64,000 bases of DNA from Bradyrhizobium roseum. GTDB lineage: Bacteria > Pseudomonadota > Alphaproteobacteria > Rhizobiales > Xanthobacteraceae. The translations under genes and the position numbers were made by a program. The notes beneath the pieces are model-generated. The model searched no databases. It was not told the origin of the DNA and saw only the letters and a list, made by a program, of their open reading frames with translations. The stretch is from assembly GCF_030413175.1 (NCBI RefSeq), contig NZ_CP129212.1:5122450-5186449 (forward strand), given 5' to 3'. Below, piece by piece: positions 26,774 through 36,282 of this stretch. Numbering within the stretch: position 1 is the first letter of the stretch; each line of letters begins with the position of its first letter.

Positions 26774-28024
26774 GTGACGAAATCAGTAGCCGCCGCCGAG
26801 TTTGCGCCCCCCGCCCCCTCACTTTTCTCCGATTCCGGCACCCTCGCCCGGAATTTGGTGGAAGCCTATCTTTCCGTCCGCGGCGAGACCGAACGTCGGG
26901 CGGCTCCCCTGAGCCCTGAGGACCAGCTCGTCCAGTCGATGCCGGACGCGAGCCCGGCCAAATGGCATCGCGCCCACACCACCTGGTTCTTCGAGCAGTT
27001 CCTGCTCGGCGAGCATTGCGAGGGCTATCAGCCCTTTCATCCCGACTACGCGTTTCTGTTCAATTCCTATTATGTCAGCGCCGGCCCCCGGCACGCCCGT
27101 CACCAGCGAGGCCACCTCACCCGCCCGGGTGCCGACGATGTCACGGCCTATCGCCGGCATGTCGATGCCGCCGTGGTGAAATTCTTCCAGACCGCCGCCG
27201 AAGAGCGCCTCGCCGCGCTCGCGCCGCTGGTCGAGGTCGGCCTCAACCACGAGCAGCAGCATCAGGAATTGATGCTGACCGATATCCTGCACGCCTTTGC
27301 CCAGAACCCGATCCCGCCGGCCTATGATCCGTCGTGGCGCTTTCCGGCGTCGCAGCGCTCGGTGGAAGAATGGGTCACCCTCAACGAGGGCATCCACACC
27401 GTCGGGCACAGCGACGACAGTTTTCATTTCGACAATGAAAAGCCCGCGCACCGCGCCCTGGTCGGCCCGGTTCGGCTCGCCCGTAACCTCGTCACCAATG
27501 CGGAATGGCTGGCCTTCATGAACGACGGCGGCTACGGCACCGCCACGCTCTGGCTGATGGACGGCTTTGCCGCGGCCACCAACGAGGGATGGCAGGCGCC
27601 GGGCCACTGGCGCCAGGTCGACGGCGAATGGCGGATCATGACCCTCGGCGGGCTGCAGCCGATCGACCCTGAGGCCCCCGTCAGCCATGTCAGCTATTAC
27701 GAGGCGGACGCGTTCGCGCGCTGGGCCGGCCGTCATCTGCCGACCGAAATGGAATGGGAAGTCGCCGCCCGGGCCGGACAGCTCAACGACGCCTTCGGCA
27801 TCGTCTGGCAGTGGACCCGCAGCGCCTACTCGCCCTACCCCGGCTACCGCGCCATCGAGGGGGCGCTCGGCGAATATAACGGCAAGTTCATGGTCAACCA
27901 GTTGGTGCTGCGCGGCTCCTCGCTTGCAACCCCTGAGGGCCACAGCCGTATCACCTATCGCAATTTCTTCTATCCCCACCACCGCTGGCAATTCACGGGG
28001 CTGCGCCTCGCCGATTACGCCTGA
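26774..28024 (+). CDS. egtB: Ergothioneine biosynthesis sulfoxide synthase EgtB
   Basis: Non-heme iron enzyme joining hercynine to a thiol donor (gamma-glutamylcysteine or cysteine) as a sulfoxide. The 416 residues have an N-terminal DinB-like helical domain with metal His in WHRAHTTWFFEQFLLG and LNHEQQHQELMLTDI, then a formylglycine-generating-enzyme-like domain (EEWVTLNEGIHTVGH to the end, with FTGLRLA). The GTG follows GGAGACACAA. It is followed by egtD at 48 bases, giving a two-gene egtBD unit; no egtA, egtC or egtE is adjacent, so the C-S lyase must be elsewhere. Confidence 0.94.
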   Translation: MTKSVAAAEFAPPAPSLFSDSGTLARNLVEAYLSVRGETERRAAPLSPEDQLVQSMPDASPAKWHRAHTTWFFEQFLLGEHCEGYQPFHPDYAFLFNSYYVSAGPRHARHQRGHLTRPGADDVTAYRRHVDAAVVKFFQTAAEERLAALAPLVEVGLNHEQQHQELMLTDILHAFAQNPIPPAYDPSWRFPASQRSVEEWVTLNEGIHTVGHSDDSFHFDNEKPAHRALVGPVRLARNLVTNAEWLAFMNDGGYGTATLWLMDGFAAATNEGWQAPGHWRQVDGEWRIMTLGGLQPIDPEAPVSHVSYYEADAFARWAGRHLPTEMEWEVAARAGQLNDAFGIVWQWTRSAYSPYPGYRAIEGALGEYNGKFMVNQLVLRGSSLATPEGHSRITYRNFFYPHHRWQFTGLRLADYA

Positions 28025-28072
28025 CATTTCCAATCAGCGAAGCGCGCCGGAAAGCGCGTTCAGGAGAGTATC

Positions 28073-29044
28073 ATGAATGTGCACGCCGCCGCTTTGGCAC
28101 AAACGCACCAGCTCGATGAGCAGACCTCCGCCTTTGCCGGCGACGTGATCGGCGAGCTCTCGCAGTTTCCAAAACGCCTGTCGCCGAAATATTTCTACGA
28201 CGCCGCAGGCTCCGAACTGTTCGAGCAGATCACGGTGCTGCCGGAATATTATCCGACGCGCACTGAACTCGGCATCCTGCGCAGCCGCGGCGACGAGATC
28301 GCCGCCATCATTCCCACGGGCGCCGCGCTGGTGGAATTCGGCGCCGGCGCCACCACCAAGGTGCGCCTGCTGCTGGAGCGTTGCGAGTTCGGCGCCTATG
28401 TCCCAGTCGACATTTCCGGCGACTTTCTGAAAGCGCAGGCCGACGCCCTGCGCAAGGATTTTCCCGCGCTCGACGTCTATCCGGTCGCCGCCGATTTCAC
28501 CGCGCCGTTCGTGCTGCCGGCCGAAATCGAAGGGCTGGCCAAGGTCGGCTTCTTTCCGGGATCGACGCTCGGCAATTTCGAGCCGGACGAAGCCCGCGCC
28601 TTCCTGCGCAGCGCCCGCGACATTCTCGGGGAAGGCGCGCTGATGATTATCGGCGTCGACCTCGAAAAGAACGAGCGCGTGCTCTATGACGCCTACAACG
28701 ACGCCGCCGGCGTCACCGCAAAATTCAATCTCAACGTTCTGGTACGCATCAACCGCGAGCTCGGCGGCAATTTCGACGTGTCCGCCTTCATGCACCGCTC
28801 GATTTATAACCGCGAGCGGCATCGCATCGAGATGCACCTGATTTCCAAAAAGGCGCAGACCGTTCGCATCCTGGGACGCAATTTCTCATTTCGCCCCGGC
28901 GAAAGCATTCACACCGAGTCGAGTTACAAATACAGCCTCGACCGTTTCACGGCGCTGGCGCGCTCGTCCGGCTGGTCGGTGCGGGAATCCTGGACCGACC
29001 GCGAGGGAATGTTTTCCGTTCACGCGCTGGCGGCGTCGGATTGA
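28073..29044 (+). CDS. egtD: L-histidine N-alpha-methyltransferase EgtD
   Basis: Adds three methyl groups from SAM to histidine to give hercynine, the first step of ergothioneine synthesis. The 323 residues contain LSPKYFYDAAGSELFEQITVLPEYYPTRTE, the SAM loop VEFGAGATTKVRLLL, FPGSTLGNFEPDEA and MHLISKKAQTVRI near the end. GGAGAG precedes the ATG. It is second in the egtBD operon; an imperfectly U-less hairpin lies just after the stop. Confidence 0.95.
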   Translation: MNVHAAALAQTHQLDEQTSAFAGDVIGELSQFPKRLSPKYFYDAAGSELFEQITVLPEYYPTRTELGILRSRGDEIAAIIPTGAALVEFGAGATTKVRLLLERCEFGAYVPVDISGDFLKAQADALRKDFPALDVYPVAADFTAPFVLPAEIEGLAKVGFFPGSTLGNFEPDEARAFLRSARDILGEGALMIIGVDLEKNERVLYDAYNDAAGVTAKFNLNVLVRINRELGGNFDVSAFMHRSIYNRERHRIEMHLISKKAQTVRILGRNFSFRPGESIHTESSYKYSLDRFTALARSSGWSVRESWTDREGMFSVHALAASD

Positions 29045-29048
29045 GAAG

Positions 29049-29074
29049 CGGCGCGAGCTTTGCCGCTCGCGCCG
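29049..29074. other. Hairpin after egtD
   Basis: Perfect 9-bp stem CGGCGCGAG/CTCGCGCCG with an 8-base loop, 5 bases after the egtD stop. There is no T run, so it is not a standard terminator; it may stabilise the 3' end of the message. Confidence 0.35.
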
Positions 29075-29111
29075 TCACAGATGAAGTCTTCGCGGGTTAG
29101 GATTTTTCAGA

Positions 29112-29408
29112 TCAGGTCTTGAGCAGTCGCCTGCGCTCCGGCCGCAGCCGGCGCGCCGGGGTGATCCGCGGCGCGATCGAAATCCAGTCATCGGACAAGC
29201 GGTCTGCACCCAGCAGCCACGCGTGAATGATGCGCCACTTGTCCTGGCCGCGCGACTGGAATTCCAGCAGTGGCGAACCACTGTCCTGCAGTTCGTGAAA
29301 GAACTTCAACGAGTCTTTTCCGGTGGGCCCGTCCGGATCGATCGCCTGCGACAATATCCAGCGGTCCCACTCCTGAATGATGCGTAGTCTTGCTTCACTT
29401 TGTTTCAT
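29112..29408 (-). CDS. Conserved-looking hypothetical protein, 98 residues
   Basis: Small soluble protein beginning MKQSEARLRIIQEWDRW; no signal peptide, membrane segment or known motif. It is Trp-rich for its size (WDRW, DKWRIIHAWLL, DDWISI) with a very basic tail (RRLRPERRRLLK). I start at the ATG with GGAAG upstream; the frame continues 114 bases further without an SD. Convergent with egtD. I do not recognise the family. Confidence 0.6.
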   Translation of the reverse strand: MKQSEARLRIIQEWDRWILSQAIDPDGPTGKDSLKFFHELQDSGSPLLEFQSRGQDKWRIIHAWLLGADRLSDDWISIAPRITPARRLRPERRRLLKT

Positions 29409-29686
29409 CGGCGCGTACTTCCCCAGCCACGGTATTTTCCGTGGACTCCGATTGATCGCGCTGGTCTGTGTCGGATGGAGAAGTGCTACGCCGCCGCGCG
29501 TACTGCACCTCGCCGTCGCCACTATAACAAACTTCTTAACAAATCTTCATCTTTATCGACCCCGCCCGCAAAACGTTCTATCTGCGCTATGCTTTGCCCT
29601 TCGAAATGTCCAACTTTTGACGCGGACTCAGACGAGTTTCTGCGGCAGGCTCGGCTAGGGGTAAGTTCGTGCCAGGGGAATTCATC

Positions 29687-29920
29687 ATGGGCAACGCTTA
29701 TCCAGCCTCCGGCGATCGCAAGCAGTTTTCCAGTTCATCTTCCGCTGGCAACGAGACCGCCTGGGATCAGGAGACTGACATCAATCGGGTGTCGCTCGCC
29801 GAGGAGAATGCGAGGCTACGTACGCTCGTCGTGCAGCTATCGAACCTCGTCCTTCGAAACGTGGTCGATCAGCACAATACCTCGCCGATGCAGCCGATCA
29901 GGCGCCGGCTTCCTGACTAG
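29687..29920 (+). CDS. Small hypothetical protein with short coiled-coil
   Basis: A 77-residue protein beginning MGNAYPASGD. A Ser-rich N-terminus is followed by a helix with heptad-like spacing (VSLAEENARLRTLVVQLSNLVLRNVV) likely to form a coiled coil, then a short basic tail. GGGGA lies 8 bases before the ATG. It ends immediately beside the stop of the convergent LtrA gene. Function unknown. Confidence 0.6.
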   Translation: MGNAYPASGDRKQFSSSSSAGNETAWDQETDINRVSLAEENARLRTLVVQLSNLVLRNVVDQHNTSPMQPIRRRLPD

Positions 29921-31099
29921 CTATTCCGCCGCTCCGGGCCGCAGCGAGATCGTCTCCCACACCGCGACGACGATCATGATTGCCGTGGTCAGGATGGAAA
30001 GCACCAGCGGCGATAGGTCGCTTGCGAACCATGCGAGCACGCAGAGGGCGACGATGCCGACCCCATGCGACAGCTGCAGGAAGCCGCGAAAGCTGTACTT
30101 GAACAGGATGGTCCCGCACAGAAACAGCAAGGGACCGCCGATCGAGCTGATCACGGTCTTGAGGTCGGAATGCCCGCCGGGATGCTTCAGCACCAGTTCG
30201 TCCGCCACCGCAGCCACAATGATGCCGGCCACGATCGGCATGTGCAGATAGGTGTAGGCGAGCCGCGCCAGCCTGCCGGGCTCGCTCGATTTCGAGATCT
30301 GCTCGGACCCGGCTTCCGCACCGGTGTGGAAATAGATCCACCACATGGCAATGCTTCCCGCCAGCACCGAAATGAAGGCGGCGACGCTTTCGGCCGACCA
30401 GACAAGTTCGGCAAACGTCGCCCCCGTCACGATGACGGATTCTCCCAGCGCGATGATGACGAAGAGCGCACAGCGTTCGGCCATATGGCCGCCCTCGATC
30501 ACCCAGTCCGAGACCGAAGACGCGCCGTGGCGCGGGATCCAGAACCGTACCGCGGGCGAAATATACTCGATCACGAGCGCGGTCAGCCAAAGCGCGAGCC
30601 GCCATTCGCCTTGCGCCAGTCCGCCCGCAATCCAGAACACCGCTGACATTGAAAGCCAGGCGGCGATGCGGATGGCGTTCATGCGCGTCCGTGGACGCGA
30701 CGGCGGCGTGGAGACCCACAGGAAGACGGTCTTGCCGACCTGCATCGCCGCATAGGCAATGGCAAACCACAAGCCGCGCCCGTCAAACGCCGCCGGGATC
30801 GAGGTCGACAGCACCAGCCCGCCCAGCATCATCGCGAACAGCAAGAGCCGGACTGGCGTCTTCTCGGGATCGAGCCAGTTGGTGATCCAGGAGGTGAAGA
30901 CCCACACCCACCACACTGCCAGAAACAGCAGCGTCACCTGAAGCACGCCCAGCGGCGTAAAATGCGCCAGCAGCGTGTGCGATATCTGGGTGATCGCAAA
31001 CACGAAGACGAGGTCGAAAAACAGCTCCGCGTAGGTCACGCGGTTATGCTTGTGCGGTACGATCGGGCGGAACAGCGCGCCGTGCGGGTTGTCCGTCAT
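29921..31099 (-). CDS. Low temperature requirement protein A (LtrA) family membrane protein
   Basis: A 392-residue polytopic inner-membrane protein with about ten hydrophobic segments. The LtrA family signature lies at the N-terminus (YAELFFDLVFVFAITQISH), and the GGHMAERCALFVIIALGESVI segment is also typical. LtrA was linked to growth at low temperature in Listeria, but its biochemical role is unknown. The BolA-family gene lies 29 bases upstream on the same strand, so the two may be co-transcribed. Confidence 0.88.
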   Translation of the reverse strand: MTDNPHGALFRPIVPHKHNRVTYAELFFDLVFVFAITQISHTLLAHFTPLGVLQVTLLFLAVWWVWVFTSWITNWLDPEKTPVRLLLFAMMLGGLVLSTSIPAAFDGRGLWFAIAYAAMQVGKTVFLWVSTPPSRPRTRMNAIRIAAWLSMSAVFWIAGGLAQGEWRLALWLTALVIEYISPAVRFWIPRHGASSVSDWVIEGGHMAERCALFVIIALGESVIVTGATFAELVWSAESVAAFISVLAGSIAMWWIYFHTGAEAGSEQISKSSEPGRLARLAYTYLHMPIVAGIIVAAVADELVLKHPGGHSDLKTVISSIGGPLLFLCGTILFKYSFRGFLQLSHGVGIVALCVLAWFASDLSPLVLSILTTAIMIVVAVWETISLRPGAAE

Positions 31100-31128
31100 C
31101 GATGCGCCCCCGCCGCCCGTAGCGGGCT

Positions 31129-31365
31129 TTAGCTCTCAGGCACCCCGGTCTGCAGCGCCAGCGCATGCAGCAAGCCGCCCATCTGCCCCTTGAGCGACTG
31201 GTAGACGATCTGGTGCTGTTGCACGCGCGACTTGCCGCGGAAGGATTCCGAGATCACGGTCGCGGCGTAGTGGTCGCCGTCGCCTGCGAGATCGCGGATC
31301 GTCACCTCGGCATCGGGGATCGCTGCCTTGATCATCGACTCGATATCGTGGGCCTCCATCGGCAT
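31129..31365 (-). CDS. BolA/IbaG family protein
   Basis: A 78-residue BolA fold with MIKAAIPDAEVTIRDLAGDGDHYAATVIS and RVQQHQIVYQSLKGQMGGLLHALALQT; the conserved His in the QQHQIVY helix is the expected Fe-S/glutaredoxin-partner ligand. The class with a short N-terminus resembles IbaG. BolA proteins pair with CGFS glutaredoxins such as the grxD in this window. LtrA follows on the same strand. Confidence 0.92.
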   Translation of the reverse strand: MPMEAHDIESMIKAAIPDAEVTIRDLAGDGDHYAATVISESFRGKSRVQQHQIVYQSLKGQMGGLLHALALQTGVPES

Positions 31366-31549
31366 CCAGCATGTCTCCGTCAGGTGTTTCGAATCACGGC
31401 CGGCTCGCGCGACCGTGAGGGCCGAGCCTAGCGCGTGCGCTCTTCTAGGTCACGCCCGGCCGCACTATATTCCCGCTCCGACCGTTTGACACTGAGAGAT
31501 GAGGTCGCGCCCGATCATTTCGGGCTGACTGAAAATGAGGCTGAAAATC

Positions 31550-31909
31550 ATGAAATTGCCCGGTCCCGACCATCCGATCACGATTACGGCAAACCCCAAA
31601 CGCGTCCGCGTCTCGGCCGGGGGCGTGGTCATCGCCGACACCACCCAGGCGCTGACCCTGAAGAAGGCTAGCTATCCGGCGGTGCAATATGTGCCGCGCG
31701 CGGACGCCAACATGGCGCTGCTGGCCCGCAGCGAGCGCACCACGCATTGCCCGTATAAGGGGGATGCGAGCTATTTCAGCATCAACGCCAACGGCAAGGC
31801 CATCGAAAACTCGATCTGGACCTATGAGACGCCGTTCCCGGCCATGGCCGAAATCGCCGGCCACCTGGCGTTCTACCCGGACAAGGTGACGATCGAGGAA
31901 GTGGCGTAG
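31550..31909 (+). CDS. DUF427 domain protein
   Basis: A 119-residue single-domain protein of the DUF427 family. Marks: RVRVSAGGVVIADTTQALTL, YPAVQYVPRADANMALL, THCPYKGDASYFSI, and FPAMAEIAGHLAFYPDKVTIEE. No catalytic role is established for the family. I start at MKLPGPDHP because GAGG lies 9 bases upstream; an ATG five codons earlier is possible. It stands alone. Confidence 0.9.
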   Translation: MKLPGPDHPITITANPKRVRVSAGGVVIADTTQALTLKKASYPAVQYVPRADANMALLARSERTTHCPYKGDASYFSINANGKAIENSIWTYETPFPAMAEIAGHLAFYPDKVTIEEVA

Positions 31910-32146
31910 GCAACAGACGCCAGACGCCGTCAAGCCTGGGCATGACGGAGAACGCCTGCTACGTCCTTCGTGACCCCAAGATCAACAGCACGACGAAGAT
32001 AACGCCGCGGTGGCGGCGCCATTCATTCAAATTCACTCAGACGACGGCTCGCGCCGCCGGTTCCCCCGCAACTGTGTCCAATCAGACCTTGATGAATCAG
32101 GTTCCCGGCTGCAACATTTGGGCAAGCAGCCTGGCCGGAGACGCGT

Positions 32147-33331
32147 ATGACATCGATTTCCACCGTAGGGCATGCCGAAGCGAGCGCCGTGCCCAAGGCC
32201 AAATCGCGCAACCTGTCGCTCGATCGCGCCCGCACCTTCCTGACGCTGGTGGTGCTGCTCCACCATGCCGTGATCCCCTACACCTATTTCGGGCACACCG
32301 ATCCGAAGTCCTTCTTCGGCTTCGACATGATCGTGCTCGCCACCGACAGCTTCTTCATGGCGATGTTCTTCTTCCTGTCAGGCCTGTTTGCCTGGTCCGG
32401 CATCGCCCGCAAGGGTCCACTGAACTATCTGTCCGACCGCCTGCTGCGGATCGTCCTGCCCTTCGCGATCTGCGCGTTTACGGTCATCCCGCTCGCCTAT
32501 TACGCGATCTCCCTACGCCACCATCCCGAAATCGGCTTTTCAGCGTTCTGGTGGAACATGGTCACCAAAGGCCCGTGGCCGAGCGGGCCGATCTGGTTTC
32601 TCTGGGTCCTGTTCGCCTTCGACCTGGTCGCCTGCCTGCTCTACAAGCTGTCACCGAACCTGCTCGATCCGATCAACCGCCTCTCGCTGCATGGCCGCCG
32701 CCGGCCCGCGGTGTTCTTCGCAGTCATGCTGGCCGTCACCGCGGCGTTCTACGTGCCCGGGCTGATGATCTATGGCCCGAGCAGCTGGTTCGAATTCGGG
32801 CCGTTCTCGGTGCAGCACGGCCGCGTGATGCTCTATGCGAGCTACTTCTTTTTCGGCGCCGGCATCGGCGTGGCGCAAATGGATCGCGGCCTGCTCGCGG
32901 CCGACGGCCGGATGGCGAAGGTGAGCTGGGACTGGATGGTGCTGGCGATCGTTCCGTATTGCCTGCTCTGGGGGCTGATCTACATCAAGCGCCAGATCCT
33001 CGGCAATCCGTCGCCATTACCGAACTGGTACGAGGCGCTCTACGCGCTCTGTTTCGCCGTGTTCAGCGTGGCCATCATGTTCCTGATCCTGGCCTTCTTC
33101 CAGCGGTTCAGGCAATCCGGCTCGGCAAAACTGCTCGATCCGATGCAGGCGGATGCCTACGGCATGTTCCTGGTGCACTACCCGATCGCGCTGTGGCTGC
33201 AGTACTGGCTGCATGACTACGACTGGCCGGCGATCGTCAAGGTCGCGATCGGGTTGACGCTGACCATCGCATTCAGCTGGGGCCTGACGCGCGCGCTGCG
33301 GCAAATTCCGGGTGCAACCAGGGTGCTGTGA
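32147..33331 (+). CDS. Acyltransferase 3 family membrane protein (OpgC-like)
   Basis: A 394-residue protein with about ten membrane helices. The N-terminal SLDRARTFLTLVVLLHHAVIPY contains the His expected to be catalytic in this family, and FFFLSGLFAWSGIARKGP and MFLVHYPIALWLQYWL also fit. Such proteins O-acylate or succinylate periplasmic glucans or polysaccharides; OpgC is the best-known relative, but the target here is not shown. GH17 and GH1 glucan enzymes 10 kb away make a glucan substrate plausible. A perfect 30-bp inverted repeat starts 4 bases after the stop. Confidence 0.85.
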   Translation: MTSISTVGHAEASAVPKAKSRNLSLDRARTFLTLVVLLHHAVIPYTYFGHTDPKSFFGFDMIVLATDSFFMAMFFFLSGLFAWSGIARKGPLNYLSDRLLRIVLPFAICAFTVIPLAYYAISLRHHPEIGFSAFWWNMVTKGPWPSGPIWFLWVLFAFDLVACLLYKLSPNLLDPINRLSLHGRRRPAVFFAVMLAVTAAFYVPGLMIYGPSSWFEFGPFSVQHGRVMLYASYFFFGAGIGVAQMDRGLLAADGRMAKVSWDWMVLAIVPYCLLWGLIYIKRQILGNPSPLPNWYEALYALCFAVFSVAIMFLILAFFQRFRQSGSAKLLDPMQADAYGMFLVHYPIALWLQYWLHDYDWPAIVKVAIGLTLTIAFSWGLTRALRQIPGATRVL

Positions 33332-33334
33332 ACC

Positions 33335-33413
33335 TGTAGCCCGCATGAGCGTAGCGACATGCGGGAGGACGCGGGCATCGGCACCGCATGTCGCTACGCT
33401 CATGCGGGCTACA
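33335..33413. repeat. Perfect 30-bp inverted repeat between convergent genes
   Basis: Arms 33335-33364 and 33384-33413 match perfectly in inverted orientation around a 19-base loop. The arms begin TGTAGCCCGCATGAG. It fills the gap between the OpgC-like gene and purL, which converge, so as RNA on either strand it would form a very stable hairpin and may act as a shared 3'-end element. TAGCCCGCATGAGCG-type repeats recur in Bradyrhizobium genomes. Confidence 0.85.
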
Positions 33414-33424
33414 AATCTACGAAA

Positions 33425-35632
33425 TCAATTAGCTTTGCCGCTCATATAGGCCGGCAGCCAGCGCTCGAACGCCGACTTCAGCGCATCCACCGACACCGCC
33501 GTTTCACCGGCCACCGCGATCGCATCGCCACCCGTGGTGCCGATCCGCGCGCACGGCACGCCCGCGCCCTTCATCTTGGCCAGCACCAGGCCGGCGTCCG
33601 CCGCCGGCACCGTCACGATATAGCGCGCCTGATCCTCACCAAACCAGTACGCATGCGGCACGGTCGAACTCGGCGCCGCCAACAGCTGCGCGCCGATGCC
33701 GCTCGCCATCGCCATCTCGGCCAGCGCGACCAGCAAACCGCCGTCGGAAACGTCATGCACCGCCGTCGCGGTGCCAGCGTGGATCATGCCGCGCACCACG
33801 TCGCCATTGCGCTTCTCGGCGGCCAGATCGACCGGCGGCGGCGCGCCCTCTTCGCGGCCGCAGATATCGCGCAGATAGACGGATTGGCCGAGCCAGCCCT
33901 GGGTGTCGCCGATCAGCAGGATCGCCTCGTCATCGGCCTTGAAGGCCAACGTCGCCGATTTGGTGAAATCGTCAAGCAGTCCAACGCCGCCGATCGAGGG
34001 CGTCGGCAAAATGCCGCGGCCGTTGGTTTCGTTGTAGAGCGAGACATTGCCCGACACGACCGGGAAGTCGAGCGCGGTGCAGGCTTCGGAAATTCCCTTC
34101 AGGCAGCCGACGAACTGGCCCATGATTTCGGGCCGCTCCGGATTGCCGAAGTTGAGATTGTCGGTGATCGCCAGCGGACGGCCGCCGACCGCGGTAATGT
34201 TGCGCCACGCTTCGGCGACGGCCTGCTTGCCGCCCTCGAACGGATCGGCCTCGCAATAGCGCGGCGTAACGTCGACGGTGAGTGCGAGTCCCTTCGGCCC
34301 GTCCTGCACGCGGACCACGGCGGCATCGCCGCCCGGACGCTGCACGGTATTGCCGAGGATGACGTGGTCGTACTGCTCCCATACCCAGCGCTTCGAGCAC
34401 AGCTCGGGCGTGCCGATCAGCTTTTCCAACGATGCTGAAATGCCGAGCGGCGGAGTCACTTCGCGCGCGTGCACCACCGGCAGCGCCGCGGACGGCACAT
34501 GCGGGCGGTCATAGAGCGGCGCCTCGTCACCCAGTTCCTTGATCGGCAGGTCGGCCATCACGTTGCCGCCATGCTTGACCACAAAACGCTTGCTCGGCGT
34601 GGTGTAGCCGACGACGGCGAAATCCAGTCCCCACTTCTTGAAGATCGCCTCGGCCTGTTTCTCCTTCTCGGGCTTCAACACCATGAGCATGCGCTCCTGG
34701 CTTTCCGAGAGCATCATCTCATAGGCGCTCATGCCGGTTTCGCGCGTCGGCACGTGATCGAGGATCAGGTCGACGCCGAGGTCGCCCTTGGCGCCCATCT
34801 CGACCGCCGAGCACGTCAGCCCCGCCGCGCCCATGTCCTGGATCGCGATCACGCAATCGGCTGCCATGATTTCGAGGCAGGCTTCCAGCAGCAGCTTTTC
34901 GGCGAAGGGATCGCCGACCTGCACCGTCGGCCGCTTCTCCGCGGAATCGTCGTCGAACTCGGCCGAGGCCATCGAGGCGCCATGGATGCCGTCGCGGCCG
35001 GTCTTGGAGCCGAGATAGACGATCGGCATGTTCACGCCGGAGGCCGCCGCGTAGAAAATCTTGTCGGTATCGGCGAGGCCGACCGCCATCGCGTTGACCA
35101 GGATGTTGCCGTCATAGCGGGTGTGGAAGCGCACCTGCCCGCCGACCGTCGGCACGCCGAACGAATTGCCGTAGCCGCCGACGCCGGCCACCACGCCCGA
35201 TACCAGATGCCGCGTCTTCGGATGCTCCGGCGCGCCGAACGACAGCGCATTGAGGCAGGCGATCGGCCGCGCCCCCATCGTGAAGACGTCGCGCAGAATA
35301 CCGCCGACGCCGGTGGTCGCACCCTGGTATGGCTCGATATAGCTCGGGTGGTTGTGGCTCTCCATCTTGAACACCACCGCCTGGCCGTCGCCGATATCAA
35401 TGACGCCGGCATTCTCGCCCGGGCCCTGGATCACCCAGGGCGCCTTGGTCGGCAGGCCGCGCAGATGGATCCGCGAGGACTTGTACGAGCAGTGCTCATT
35501 CCACATCGCGGAGAATATCCCGAGCTCCGTGAAGCTCGGCACCCGCCCGATCAGCTTGAGGATACGCTCATACTCGTCGGGCTTGAGGCCGTGGCTGGCG
35601 ACGAGTTCGGGGGTGATCTGGGGCTCGTTCAT
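33425..35632 (-). CDS. purL: Phosphoribosylformylglycinamidine synthase subunit PurL
   Basis: ATP-dependent synthetase subunit of FGAM synthase, which works with PurQ and PurS. The 735 residues match the small PurL type. Marks: [71 protein letters not shown] and [17 protein letters not shown]. Its ATG is at the far end from the OpgC-like gene. purQ, purS and purC are 6 kb away in their own operon. Confidence 0.97.
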   Translation of the reverse strand: MNEPQITPELVASHGLKPDEYERILKLIGRVPSFTELGIFSAMWNEHCSYKSSRIHLRGLPTKAPWVIQGPGENAGVIDIGDGQAVVFKMESHNHPSYIEPYQGATTGVGGILRDVFTMGARPIACLNALSFGAPEHPKTRHLVSGVVAGVGGYGNSFGVPTVGGQVRFHTRYDGNILVNAMAVGLADTDKIFYAAASGVNMPIVYLGSKTGRDGIHGASMASAEFDDDSAEKRPTVQVGDPFAEKLLLEACLEIMAADCVIAIQDMGAAGLTCSAVEMGAKGDLGVDLILDHVPTRETGMSAYEMMLSESQERMLMVLKPEKEKQAEAIFKKWGLDFAVVGYTTPSKRFVVKHGGNVMADLPIKELGDEAPLYDRPHVPSAALPVVHAREVTPPLGISASLEKLIGTPELCSKRWVWEQYDHVILGNTVQRPGGDAAVVRVQDGPKGLALTVDVTPRYCEADPFEGGKQAVAEAWRNITAVGGRPLAITDNLNFGNPERPEIMGQFVGCLKGISEACTALDFPVVSGNVSLYNETNGRGILPTPSIGGVGLLDDFTKSATLAFKADDEAILLIGDTQGWLGQSVYLRDICGREEGAPPPVDLAAEKRNGDVVRGMIHAGTATAVHDVSDGGLLVALAEMAMASGIGAQLLAAPSSTVPHAYWFGEDQARYIVTVPAADAGLVLAKMKGAGVPCARIGTTGGDAIAVAGETAVSVDALKSAFERWLPAYMSGKAN

Positions 35633-35793
35633 GGCTGCCTTAATATTGAGATCGACAGGGGCCGGAAAGGCCTTTTATGGCGCATTTCGGCCCTGTCCAG
35701 AGCTTTGCGCGGGGCGCCTTGCGGGATCGGCGTTTGCACATCGTTCCCGGATCGGATTTAAGGGCGGAAACATCCAGTTGAAGGCCATTTTTC

Positions 35794-36282
35794 GTGAACG
35801 AGCTTCCCCAAAACGCATTTCAGCGCCGCCCGGACCTGCATGTCGAGACCGAGGGCGAATTCAAGGGCTGGCGGACCTGGACCCGCGACAATTTTGAGAC
35901 CCATACCGGACCGTTCTGGCACCGGATGGACGAGAACGGCAAAGTGCACTGCGCGTTCCGGGTCGAGCAGAAGCACCTCAACGGGCAGAAGAACGTCCAT
36001 GGCGGCTGCTTCATGTCGTTCGCGGACTATTCGCTGTTTGCGATCGCCTCGCCGGTCCTGCAGGGACCGGGCGTGACGATAGGGTTTTCCTGCGAATTCC
36101 TCGATGCCGCGCGTGAGGGCGAACTGATCGAATGCGATGGCGAAATCACCCGCGCCGGCAACTCGCTGATCTTCCTGCGCGGCGTGCTGAGGTCAGGCGA
36201 ACGGCCGCTGTTCACCTTCTCCGGCACCATCAAGCGGGTGAAGTGGAAGAAGCCTGCCGGCGCAGGCGCCGTTGCCACCTGA
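35794..36282 (+). CDS. PaaI family thioesterase
   Basis: A 162-residue hotdog-fold acyl-CoA thioesterase. HLNGQKNVHGGCFMSFADYSLFAIA carries the HGG active-site motif of the PaaI group, and GVTIGFSCEFLDAAREGELIECDGEITRAG is the central sheet. The start is GTG with GAAGG 9 bases upstream. The DMT transporter overlaps its end by 11 bases, so the two are coupled. Acyl substrate not deducible. Confidence 0.88.
   Translation: MNELPQNAFQRRPDLHVETEGEFKGWRTWTRDNFETHTGPFWHRMDENGKVHCAFRVEQKHLNGQKNVHGGCFMSFADYSLFAIASPVLQGPGVTIGFSCEFLDAAREGELIECDGEITRAGNSLIFLRGVLRSGERPLFTFSGTIKRVKWKKPAGAGAVAT

Noticed and set aside
31942..33216. 424-codon frame overlapping the OpgC-like gene in another frame
   Set aside because: Arg/Pro-rich shadow frame; the chosen frame has membrane helices and family motifs.
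34469..35761. 430-codon frame antisense to purL
   Set aside because: His/Arg-rich translation without domains, opposite a full PurL.
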